5,302 bases of DNA from Methanomicrobiales archaeon (GCA_028678905.1 JAJRCO010000384.1:1-5302), one strand, 5' to 3'; shown: positions 1 to 5,266, numbered from the stretch's first letter. Made by a program: numbers and translations. Notes: generated from the letters alone by a model not told the origin.

Positions 1-946
1 GGACCTCGTCGGCCCGGTAGACCGGGTTGATCCTCGCTGCATCGATGGGCAGGGTCTGACCGCTCTCCAGCATCAGTTGGCCTGTGTACGCGATCATGGC
101 TCCGTTGTCGCCCAGAAACTGATTCGAAGGAACGTGGAAGGTGGCCCCCCGGTCCTCGCACATGAGGGCAAGCATTTCCTGGAGGCGCCGGTTTGCTCCC
201 ACTCCGCCCACCAGGAGAACCTCCTCCTTGTCGGCATGAGCGAGCGCCCGTTCAGTCACCTCTACGCACATAGCAAACGCGTTTTCCTGGAGTGAGGTGC
301 AGGCGTCCTCCAGGGGTATGCGGGGATCTTTTGCCGCACTGACCAAGCCTGAGAAAGCGAGATCCATCCCTTTGACTGTGTAGGGAAACTCACAATAGCT
401 CCCTTTCTTCGCGTATTCCTCGATGATCGGTCCTCCGGGATGGGGTAGCCGGTGATGACGGGCGAATTTGTCCAGGGCGTTACCCAGGCCGATGTCCAGG
501 GTCTCCCCAAAAATGCGGTAGCGGGAGTTGAGATACCCGATCACCTGGGTGTTGGCGCCGCTCGCATAGAGAGTGATGGGATCCCGGCTGCCCGTCGCCC
601 AGCGTCCGATCTCCACGTGAGCGACACAGTGGTTCACCCCGATAAGGGGCACATCCAGGGCAAGGGCCAGGGCACGGCCGGCGGTGGCCACCGTACGCAG
701 GCAGGGACCAAGACCCGGTCCCTGGGAGAAGGCGACCGCTCGGATCTCTCCTGCTTTCTGCAGCACCCGCCCGATTACCTCTTTCATCATCGTCGCATGG
801 TGCTGAGCCGCTTCACGGGGATGAATTCCTCCCTGCGGGGGCCGGTAGGCAGAGGCGTACTGGGCGATCAGATCCTCTCCAAACACTGCGGCGCTGAGAT
901 TCCAGGCCGTGCCTTCTATACCGAGTATGGGCACGGGTACTGCCAT
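1..946 (-). CDS. kae1: Kae1, tRNA N6-threonylcarbamoyladenosine synthase (partial; probable Kae1-Bud32 fusion)
   Basis: Catalytic subunit of the KEOPS complex, which transfers threonylcarbamoyl to A37 of ANN-decoding tRNAs. The frame is open for 315 residues from ATG at 946 to the left edge, without a stop or frameshift. Visible Kae1 hallmarks are LGIEGTAWN (8-16), FSQGPGLGPCLR (73-84), the metal-binding HxxxH in VNHCVAHVE (H106, H110), YASGANTQVIGY (127-138), KGMDLAFSG (192-200), LLVGGVGANRRL (244-255) and GDNGAMIAY (D280, third metal ligand). The visible end, INPVYRADEV, matches the usual end of a Kae1 domain, so about 10-20 residues of that domain, or a fused Bud32 kinase as in many methanogens, lie outside. 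The fusion is inferred. It starts 9 bases after rps27ae with no clear Shine-Dalgarno, so translational coupling is likely. A GTG at codon 5 is a less likely start. Confidence 0.96.
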   Translation of the reverse strand, partial: MAVPVPILGIEGTAWNLSAAVFGEDLIAQYASAYRPPQGGIHPREAAQHHATMMKEVIGRVLQKAGEIRAVAFSQGPGLGPCLRTVATAGRALALALDVPLIGVNHCVAHVEIGRWATGSRDPITLYASGANTQVIGYLNSRYRIFGETLDIGLGNALDKFARHHRLPHPGGPIIEEYAKKGSYCEFPYTVKGMDLAFSGLVSAAKDPRIPLEDACTSLQENAFAMCVEVTERALAHADKEEVLLVGGVGANRRLQEMLALMCEDRGATFHVPSNQFLGDNGAMIAYTGQLMLESGQTLPIDAARINPVYRADEV

Positions 947-955
947 GAAAAGAGA

Positions 956-1111
956 TTATTTTTTAAATTCTGTATATCCGCATTTCCCACAGGAGAGGCG
1001 ATCCTTATGGTCGGCAAGGAAGACCCCGGTCCCGCAGCGGGGGCAGGACTTCCTCTGGACCACCGCCTTCCCTTCCTTGATAGTGTAATATTCGCTGCGT
1101 TTCTCTGCCAT
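956..1111 (-). CDS. rps27ae: Small ribosomal subunit protein eS31 (S27ae)
   Basis: A 51-residue zinc-ribbon protein of the 30S subunit. Translation gives MAEKRSEYYTIKEGKAVVQR, then a C-X2-C pair (C23, C26) and a second C-X2-C pair (C41, C44) in SCGKCGYTEF, ending in a basic FKK. This is the archaeal eS31 pattern without the N-terminal ubiquitin found in eukaryotes. The length is normal for archaea. The ATG shares its A with the TGA of rps24e (TGATG), so the two ribosomal proteins are probably translationally coupled. The identification rests on the four cysteines, the size and the neighbours. Confidence 0.95.
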   Translation of the reverse strand: MAEKRSEYYTIKEGKAVVQRKSCPRCGTGVFLADHKDRLSCGKCGYTEFKK

Positions 1112-1410
1112 CAGGCTTTCTCCGGTGCTGCTTCTGCTTTTTTACCCCGCTTGAAGAGATAGGGTCGCTCGATCTCTGTCTTCATCTCTTCGGTGTCGTA
1201 TATCCGGGCCGTCCCTTTGATCTCGGTTTTTCCAAACCGGGTCCGGAGCGAATCGATCACCGTGAGATTCGGGCTCAGGTTGAGGAGAGCGGACAACTTA
1301 TCCAGCACCTGCTGGCGTGAGGGAGTGGGACCCTGGTACGCGACCTGGAACTGGATCTCCCGCCTCTTCAGGAGCTCATTTCTTTTATCTTCGAGTATAG
1401 TAATCTCCAT
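1111..1410 (-). CDS. rps24e: Small ribosomal subunit protein eS24
   Basis: Ribosomal protein eS24 of the 30S subunit, 99 residues, the usual archaeal size. Recognisable segments are MEITILEDKRNELLKRRE at the N-terminus, the central Y-x-G-x-TPSR segment (25-32), a helix VLDKLSALL, and VIDSLRTRFGKTEIKGTARIY (51-71) followed by a basic, Ala/Glu-rich tail (FKRGKKAEAA). The ATG at 1410 follows AGGAT about 7 bases upstream, a modest Shine-Dalgarno. It is the first gene after a 58-base gap with its own TATA box, so it probably heads a transcript with rps27ae and kae1 as well as being reached by read-through from upstream. Confidence 0.96.
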   Translation of the reverse strand: MEITILEDKRNELLKRREIQFQVAYQGPTPSRQQVLDKLSALLNLSPNLTVIDSLRTRFGKTEIKGTARIYDTEEMKTEIERPYLFKRGKKAEAAPEKA

Positions 1411-1440
1411 CGAATATCCTGTATATGTTGTCGAGCGGTT

Positions 1441-1454
1441 TATTTAAATTCTCG
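1441..1454 (-). promoter_or_regulatory. BRE/TATA promoter of rps24e-rps27ae-kae1
   Basis: On the minus strand the gap after the dephospho-CoA kinase gene holds CGAGAATTTAAATA. The TTTAAATA part (1448-1441) is a near-ideal archaeal TATA box and the purine-rich CGAGAA before it fits a BRE. A start of transcription 25-27 bases downstream would fall near 1418, leaving a leader of about 8 bases before the rps24e ATG. No T-rich terminator or hairpin follows the upstream stop, so read-through is also possible. Confidence 0.7.
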
Positions 1455-1468
1455 TTCCTTTCCCGGAT

Positions 1469-1954
1469 TTATTCCCTGATGAAATGGGAAAGCAGGATCT
1501 CCGCCTCTCTCTTTGCCTCAGGGGTGATCTCCCGGAGTACGATTCCCTCACGAGGCTGGCCATACAGGAGGATTCCTCCTTCTGCTGCCCGAAGCACAAG
1601 GGGGATGACCGCCAGATCCTCCTCTCCCTCTACGATGATCAGGGATGGTTCCACCCGGAGCGCCTGCTCGATGCTATCGATGAGCTCATCGGTAATTATT
1701 CCGGCCGGATTGCGAGCCGAAAAACGATGGGTCCTGTACTCGGGTATGCTTTCGCAGGGAACCCTCATACTCCGCTGATCGATGACCGCCAGTGCGGGGA
1801 TGATGCCGTAGTGAAGGAGTCGCTGGGTTACCACGTCCCCCACCGCGTACACCTTTTTTCCAGTGAGCAGCGGAAGAGCCTCTTTTACATCCGGATACAG
1901 GATCCCAAAGGGTTTTTTCAGCAGATGCCGTTCCTGTTCAGGAAGGCGGAACAT
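1469..1954 (-). CDS. GTP-dependent dephospho-CoA kinase (DUF359 family)
   Basis: 161 residues, matching the archaeal DUF359 family, one member of which (Thermococcus kodakarensis) was shown to phosphorylate dephospho-CoA with GTP, the last step of CoA synthesis. It is unrelated to bacterial CoaE. Family features seen are KKPFGILYPD (13-22), VYAVGDVVT (35-43), the acidic VIDQRSMR (58-64), ARNPAGIITDEL (80-91), IIVEGEEDLAVIPLVL (106-121) and GGILLYGQPREGIVL (126-140). The conserved acids D40, D59, E111 and D113 are likely substrate or metal contacts (inferred). There is no P-loop, as expected for the family. The ATG directly follows the spt4 TGA, and a GAAGGTC tract inside the end of spt4 serves as Shine-Dalgarno. 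The protein is soluble, with no signal or membrane segment. Confidence 0.92.
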   Translation of the reverse strand: MFRLPEQERHLLKKPFGILYPDVKEALPLLTGKKVYAVGDVVTQRLLHYGIIPALAVIDQRSMRVPCESIPEYRTHRFSARNPAGIITDELIDSIEQALRVEPSLIIVEGEEDLAVIPLVLRAAEGGILLYGQPREGIVLREITPEAKREAEILLSHFIRE

Positions 1955-2155
1955 TCAGCGGACCTTCAGCGCATAGCGTCCCGGCAGCTTGATGTTCATT
2001 TTCTTGGCGATATCCGAATGATCAGGATCGATGACGATCAGATAGCCTGCCCAGTCGACGGTCATATTGGAAGTGCCGCACACCACACAGCTCTCTCCTT
2101 CCACCACCCGGTGGCAGTCTCTGCACACGTAGGGCTGTTTCTTACGCACTACCAC
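1955..2155 (-). CDS. spt4: Transcription elongation factor Spt4 (RpoE'')
   Basis: Small zinc protein that pairs with Spt5 and binds the RNA polymerase clamp to keep elongation processive. With a GTG start at 2155 it has 66 residues, beginning MVVRKKQPYV. The zinc-ribbon cysteines are C11, C14, C23 and C26 (CRDC and CVVC). The body VDWAGYLIVIDP, DHSDIAKKMNIKLPG and the C-terminus YALKVR are typical of archaeal Spt4. The frame is open further up to an ATG at 2185, but the extra residues MRSRRNGG are not family-like and would lie wholly inside rpoE. GTG at 2149 (64 residues) and 2161 are alternatives. GGAG five bases before 2155 favours that codon. It overlaps rpoE by about 14 bases. Confidence 0.93.
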   Translation of the reverse strand: MVVRKKQPYVCRDCHRVVEGESCVVCGTSNMTVDWAGYLIVIDPDHSDIAKKMNIKLPGRYALKVR

Positions 2156-2717
2156 GGACACTCCCCCGTTCCTTCTCGATCTCATCGGCCAGCCAGGTCA
2201 GAGGGCCCAGCCCCACCTGACGCATGGTGAGTCCGATCTTGCTCTCCCGGGGCTCCCTTTCGGTGAGGCTGAGCGTGACCACTCGGGCACGGATGATATC
2301 CCCCACCCCGATGAACCTTTTAGAGTCCTGGCAGATCAGCCGGCCATTCTTTTCGTCATAATTGATGTATTCATCGGAGATCTGGCTCACATGAAGCATC
2401 GCATCGATAGGCCCCAGACTGACAAAGGCCCCGAAACTGGTGGTCTCTACGACGATACCTTCCACGATCTCCTGAAGGGCGAGACGGAGCACCAGTGCCT
2501 CGAAATTGACGTCGTAATAGACCGCACCATCCCCCGGCACCAGTTCGCCCTCCCCCACTTCGAATACCTGGGTGACGGCAATGAAGATGCCCAGGTCTTT
2601 GTCGATGCTCCCTTCGAGCTGCTCTTCAAGCACATTCAGAATTACTTTTTCCAGTTCTTCACCCAGCCGGTTGGGGGGAACTCTCACTTTATCCGCCAGC
2701 TTCAATCGGTAATACAT
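2142..2717 (-). CDS. rpoE: DNA-directed RNA polymerase stalk subunit Rpo7 (RpoE')
   Basis: Rpo7 forms the polymerase stalk with Rpo4 (RpoF), binds emerging RNA and aids DNA melting. It is 191 residues long, the usual size. Residues 1-80 form the Rpb7 N-terminal tip domain (MYYRLKLADKVRVPPNRLGE; LGIFIAVTQVFEVGEG; the Gly/Pro turn PGDGAVYYDVNF). Residues 82-167 form an S1 RNA-binding fold (EIVEGIVVETTSFGAFVSLG, MLHVSQISDEY, GDIIRARVVTLSL). The end IGLTMRQVGLGPLTWL is a conserved Rpo7 signature. The ATG at 2717 lies 3 bases after the PIN gene stop and is preceded by GGGTGAGGT, a close Shine-Dalgarno. The 3' end overlaps the spt4 start, so the two transcription factors are co-translated. Confidence 0.97.
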   Translation of the reverse strand: MYYRLKLADKVRVPPNRLGEELEKVILNVLEEQLEGSIDKDLGIFIAVTQVFEVGEGELVPGDGAVYYDVNFEALVLRLALQEIVEGIVVETTSFGAFVSLGPIDAMLHVSQISDEYINYDEKNGRLICQDSKRFIGVGDIIRARVVTLSLTEREPRESKIGLTMRQVGLGPLTWLADEIEKERGSVRGSA

Positions 2718-2720
2718 ACC

Positions 2721-3098
2721 TCACCCGCTGATCTCCAGTGTCTTTTTTTTCCTCATTCCTATTACACGAATCCCTTTTTCTCGGAGCGTGTTCTTCAGGG
2801 CCACATCGTTGGTGACCACAGTGCTTCCACTGATTTGCGCATACCGCACGATCTGTTCGTCAACGGTCGCTGCAGGAGCGGATGTCTCCACCACCGTGCA
2901 GCGCTGCGCCAGCATCCGACCCACCCGGGCGGCGGACGCATCCTTTCCACTCCCCGCTCCCAGCTGTTCCAGCTCCCGCAGGGTACCCTCCAGAACGAGA
3001 GGTTCAAAAGCGCCCAGGAGTCTCTCCAGTTCTGAGAACAGGTCGATCCCGAACTGCACCGGAAGAGTGAACACGTTGGTATCGATCAGTACTTTCAC
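2721..3098 (-). CDS. PIN-domain protein, FCF1/Utp24-like (VapC9-like) putative ribonuclease
   Basis: A 125-residue single PIN domain. The four expected metal-binding acids are visible: D6 in VLIDTNVF, E42 in TLRELEQL, D80 in TVDEQIV and D98 in VVTNDVALK. A basic tail (MRKKKTLEISG) follows. The family resembles archaeal relatives of eukaryotic Fcf1/Utp24, the nuclease that cleaves pre-18S rRNA, so a role in 16S rRNA processing is plausible but inferred. The location between aIF2 gamma and rpoE supports a housekeeping role. No antitoxin gene lies next to it, which argues against a toxin-antitoxin VapC. The start is GTG at 3098, overlapping the aIF2 gamma TGA by 4 bases (GTGA). An ATG at 3131 would add 11 unrelated residues inside aIF2 gamma. 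Confidence 0.88.
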   Translation of the reverse strand: MKVLIDTNVFTLPVQFGIDLFSELERLLGAFEPLVLEGTLRELEQLGAGSGKDASAARVGRMLAQRCTVVETSAPAATVDEQIVRYAQISGSTVVTNDVALKNTLREKGIRVIGMRKKKTLEISG

Positions 3099-4330
3099 CC
3101 GACCAGTACTCCCATGCCGATCAGCCGCCATCGCCCGCTCACCTGTCTGCTGATTGCGATCCTCGATCCTACATCGGCGCAGACCGGCCGCTTGAGTATC
3201 GCCTCCACCTGATCTTTACGGGTGTTCACTACCACACCTACTGTGACCGCCGTGCCCACCGAGATCATCAGTGGTTCCTTATGCTTGAGGGGTTCGATGA
3301 CGATCTCGCTGTCTGCCCCCACCACCCGTTCCATCAGGGTGACTTTAAAGGTCAGCTTGTCCCAGACCGGGGGAAGGGCATTCGGATGCCCCACGACCTG
3401 CCCGACCAGGGCATCACTCTTGGTAAGCGAGGGATCGAGCTTGGTGCCGATGCCCATCAGACCGCCCGGATCGGCCTCGATGACTTTCTTTGATCCGGCG
3501 GTGATGGAAGTGATCTTGGTCATGATGGGTTCCCAGCGGATCTTGTTCTCGGCCTGGATCTGCAAGCCGGGCCGGATCTCGATATCGTCTCCCTCCTTGA
3601 GTACCCCCCGGATCACCGAACCGCCGACCACTCCGCCTTTCAGATCCTTCCAGCTCGATCCGGGTCTATTGATATCGAAGGACCGTGCGATCAGCATCAG
3701 CGGATCTGCGGCCGCGTCCCGTTCCGGTTCCGGAATGGTGGTGTGCAGGGCCTCGATGAGCGCCCCCAGATTGATCTTTTTCTGCGCAGAAACCGGGATA
3801 ATGGGGGCGTTCTCCGCGATGGTTCCCGCAACGAATTTTTTAATCTGCTGATAATGGGCAAGAGCATCCTTCTGACTGACCACATCGATCTTGTTCTGCA
3901 CGATCACGATCTTCTGGATGCCTACCAGGGACAGGGCCATCAGGTGTTCCTTGGTCTGGGGCTGAGGACAGGGTTCGTTCGCGCCGATGACCAGCATCGC
4001 ACCATCCATGAGTGCCGACCCCGATAGCATGGTAGCCATCAACGTTTCATGCCCTGGTGCATCCACGAAGGAGACCGTGCGCAAGGGAACTGTTTTCTCC
4101 CCGCAGATCGGGCAATCCGGAGTAGTGCAGTAGGCATCTGCCCCGGTGTGGTTTTTGCAGAGGTAGATAGTCGCATCCGCGTACCCGAGGCGGATGGAAA
4201 TGCCTCTTTTCAGTTCTTCGCTGTGCCGGTCCGTCCAGACCCCGGTCAGTGCACTGACCAGAGTGGTCTTACCATGGTCCACATGACCAACAACTCCGAT
4301 ATTCACGCTGGGTATACTGGTATCGCGCAA
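3095..4330 (-). CDS. eif2g: Translation initiation factor aIF2 subunit gamma
   Basis: GTPase core of the heterotrimer that brings Met-tRNAi to the 30S subunit. At 411 residues it is full length. GTPase motifs are G1 GHVDHGKT (15-22), switch I around KRGISIRLGY (41-50), G3 DAPGH (90-94), G4 NKID (146-149) and G5 SAQ (181-183). The gamma-specific zinc knuckle is formed by C58, C68, C73 and C76. Beta-barrel domains II and III follow (FDINRPG; GGVVGGSVIRG; GLMGIGTKLDPSLTKSD; LVGQVVG), ending RWRLIGMGVLVG. The start is TTG at 4330. The frame is open upstream to a TAG near 4415, but that stretch has no in-frame ATG, GTG or TTG. MRDTSIPSVNIG at TTG fits the family N-terminus. It is first in the minus-strand cluster and divergent from nikR. 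An rps6e neighbour, common elsewhere, is absent. Confidence 0.97.
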   Translation of the reverse strand: MRDTSIPSVNIGVVGHVDHGKTTLVSALTGVWTDRHSEELKRGISIRLGYADATIYLCKNHTGADAYCTTPDCPICGEKTVPLRTVSFVDAPGHETLMATMLSGSALMDGAMLVIGANEPCPQPQTKEHLMALSLVGIQKIVIVQNKIDVVSQKDALAHYQQIKKFVAGTIAENAPIIPVSAQKKINLGALIEALHTTIPEPERDAAADPLMLIARSFDINRPGSSWKDLKGGVVGGSVIRGVLKEGDDIEIRPGLQIQAENKIRWEPIMTKITSITAGSKKVIEADPGGLMGIGTKLDPSLTKSDALVGQVVGHPNALPPVWDKLTFKVTLMERVVGADSEIVIEPLKHKEPLMISVGTAVTVGVVVNTRKDQVEAILKRPVCADVGSRIAISRQVSGRWRLIGMGVLVG

Positions 4331-4362
4331 TTCAAACCCCCGATTGCGATCTTGACGTAGTG

Positions 4363-4387
4363 GGACCGTGAAAGGATGGTCCTCCCC
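4363..4387 (-). other. Leader hairpin and orphan Shine-Dalgarno-like tract before aIF2 gamma
   Basis: In the likely 5' leader of aIF2 gamma the minus strand reads GGGGAGG (4387-4381), a strong anti-Shine-Dalgarno match with no ATG, GTG or TTG within about 15 bases. Overlapping it is GGACC (4382-4378), complementary to GGTCC (4367-4363) with a 10-base loop. The short GC stem could occlude the tract. A regulatory role is inference. Confidence 0.35.
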
Positions 4388-4420
4388 AGGATCGTAGTAT
4401 ACATTTGATCTGTTCTAGGG

Positions 4421-4428
4421 TATATAAG
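4421..4428 (-). promoter_or_regulatory. TATA box of the aIF2 gamma operon
   Basis: CTTATATA on the minus strand is the best TATA-like element upstream of aIF2 gamma. A transcription start about 25 bases downstream, near 4399, would give a leader of roughly 70 bases before the TTG. The bases before it (GGTCAC) are a poor BRE. Since TATATAAG also reads on the plus strand, the element could in principle work in either direction. Confidence 0.5.
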
Positions 4429-4464
4429 TGACCGTCTTCCCTGCAGGCGTCAGAAGTAAGAAAA

Positions 4465-4480
4465 ATTATCTCCGAATAAT
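4465..4480. repeat. Inverted repeat ATTAT-N6-ATAAT upstream of the nikR promoter
   Basis: A perfect 5-base inverted repeat with the 6-base spacer CTCCGA, ending directly against the candidate BRE of nikR. The position suits a DNA-binding regulator, but AT-rich repeats this short arise easily by chance. Confidence 0.3.
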
Positions 4481-4493
4481 CGAAAGTTTAAAC
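4481..4493 (+). promoter_or_regulatory. BRE/TATA promoter of nikR
   Basis: CGAAAG (BRE-like) is followed at once by TTTAAAC within GTTTAAAC. A start of transcription about 25 bases downstream falls near 4514, only some 5 bases before the nikR ATG at 4519. The mRNA would be practically leaderless, which agrees with the absence of a Shine-Dalgarno before the ATG. Confidence 0.6.
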
Positions 4494-4507
4494 ACATCCT
4501 GCAGAAT

Positions 4508-4521
4508 CATATCACTATATG
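4508..4521. repeat. Inverted repeat CATAT-N4-ATATG over the nikR start (candidate operator)
   Basis: A perfect 5-base inverted repeat with the spacer CACT covers the predicted transcription start and the nikR start codon. A repressor bound here would block initiation, so autoregulation is conceivable. The half-site TCATAT resembles one half of the E. coli NikR operator (TCATAC), but the spacing is different. Confidence 0.35.
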
Positions 4522-4950
4522 CTACCGGCACCTTCGGAGTCGGAACTCTCCCGGGTTGGCATCTCTCTCCCGAAAAACCTGCTGGAAAAGTTCGATGAGA
4601 TCATCTCTTTGCGTGGATACTCATCCCGCTCGGAAGGGATTCGGGATGCCATCCGCAGCTATATCGCCCACTATCAGTGGATGGCCGATGTAAAAGGGGA
4701 AAGGCAGGGAGTGATTACCATGGTGTACGACCATGATCAGCGGGGGTTGCTGCAGACCCTCACCGACATTCAGCATGATTACATGAATGTGATCAGTGCC
4801 TCTCTCCATGCCCATATTACCCATGACCGGTGCATGGAGGTGATTCTCCTCCGCGGTGATGGTTCCGACCTGAAGCATATCGCAGAGCGTCTGATGTCCC
4901 AGCGGGGAGTGGAGTCAGTGAAACTGACCACGATACCGATCCGGGATTAA
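4519..4950 (+). CDS. nikR: NikR family nickel-responsive transcriptional regulator
   Basis: A 143-residue regulator with the NikR two-domain plan. Residues 11-50 form a ribbon-helix-helix DNA-binding domain: strand SRVGISL, helix PKNLLEKFDEIISLRG, turn YSSRSE, helix GIRDAIRSYIA. Residues about 63-143 form the ACT-like nickel-binding and tetramerisation domain. Aligning QHDYMN and LHAHITHDRC with the E. coli protein places ligands at H86, H97, H99 and C105, equivalent to E. coli H76, H87, H89 and C95. All four square-planar nickel ligands are therefore kept. Proteins of this family repress nickel uptake genes when nickel is plentiful. Methanogens need nickel for factor F430 and hydrogenases. 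No transporter gene is in the window, so its targets are unknown. Transcription is divergent from aIF2 gamma. The stop interleaves with that of the convergent DUF2098 gene. Confidence 0.95.
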   Translation: MLPAPSESELSRVGISLPKNLLEKFDEIISLRGYSSRSEGIRDAIRSYIAHYQWMADVKGERQGVITMVYDHDQRGLLQTLTDIQHDYMNVISASLHAHITHDRCMEVILLRGDGSDLKHIAERLMSQRGVESVKLTTIPIRD

Positions 4951-5231
4951 CCGCCCCCATCACACATTTCGTCCGTCTTTCCCACCTCATGCAGGGTAGC
5001 GCCGAGTTCACGCTCTTCTTCGATGATCTTCCGCACATCTTCCCGTGTCCCCTTTTTCTTGTCCTCGGTAGTTCCCGCTTGGACCAGCTGGTCCACCCGG
5101 TAGAGAAGATGCGTGCTGTCCAGGGTCGCAAAGATCTGGTTATCTATCGTCTCCAGGGATTCCACCTTCCCGGTGGTCCCCGTACGGGGATAGCGAACAC
5201 ACGTGCCCACAACGATCTCTTCAGTGTCCAT
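4947..5231 (-). CDS. DUF2098 family protein, function unknown
   Basis: A 94-residue protein found mainly in methanogens and without a known role. The recognisable core is IVVGTCVRYPRTGTTGKVES (6-25), then FATLDSTHLLYRVDQLV (34-50), which looks like a small beta-barrel domain. A charged helical tail follows (EDKKKGTREDVRKIIEEERE). It has no catalytic motif, signal peptide or membrane segment. The frame extends to an ATG at 5267 and a TTG at 5276, but the added residues (including FFILYS) are not family-like. The ATG at 5231 fits the family start and lies about 26-30 bases from a TATA-like box. Its TAA shares TTAA with the nikR stop. The product is probably cytoplasmic. Confidence 0.85.
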   Translation of the reverse strand: MDTEEIVVGTCVRYPRTGTTGKVESLETIDNQIFATLDSTHLLYRVDQLVQAGTTEDKKKGTREDVRKIIEEERELGATLHEVGKTDEMCDGGG

Positions 5232-5256
5232 GACGGCAGAGAGTTCGCTGTACAGG

Positions 5257-5264
5257 ATAAAAAA
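5257..5264 (-). promoter_or_regulatory. TATA-like box of the DUF2098 gene
   Basis: TTTTTTAT on the minus strand lies about 26 bases before position 5234, so transcription would begin a few bases ahead of the ATG at 5231. There is no Shine-Dalgarno before that ATG, which fits a leaderless mRNA and helps choose this start over 5267. Confidence 0.45.
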
Positions 5265-5266
5265 CA

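Noticed and set aside
262..510. Minus-strand frame of 82 codons within kae1, considered as a sign of a kae1 frameshift
   Set aside because: The kae1 frame itself was followed through this region without interruption, with conserved motifs in phase at 365-367 and 95-97, so this is just an alternative frame.
452..1162. Long plus-strand open frame of 236 codons opposite kae1, rps27ae and rps24e
   Set aside because: It lies antisense to three confidently recognised genes, has no recognisable motif, and arises from the GC-rich codon bias of the real strand.
1484..2230. Plus-strand open frame of 248 codons opposite the dephospho-CoA kinase and spt4 genes
   Set aside because: It is a shadow frame: the opposite strand has overlapping conserved genes, and the His/Arg-rich translation fits no family.
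2391..3035. Plus-strand open frame of 214 codons opposite rpoE and the PIN gene
   Set aside because: It is antisense to conserved genes, lacks promoter and Shine-Dalgarno signals, and its composition is shadow-like.
2721..3098. PIN gene as the toxin of a VapBC toxin-antitoxin pair
   Set aside because: No small antitoxin gene precedes it. It is embedded in, and overlaps, the core housekeeping aIF2 gamma operon.
3222..3851. Plus-strand open frame of 209 codons opposite aIF2 gamma
   Set aside because: The low-complexity Ser/Thr/Pro-rich translation is typical of the antisense of a GC-rich gene.
4397..4425. GTATAC and GTATAT hexamers in the intergenic region as a classical NikR operator
   Set aside because: They do not form the GTATGA-N16-TCATAC dyad, and one of them is part of the candidate TATA element.
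4817..5131. Minus-strand frame of 104 codons overlapping the ends of nikR and DUF2098
   Set aside because: It is out of frame with DUF2098 and antisense to nikR; the Arg/Trp/Ser-rich translation has no family character.
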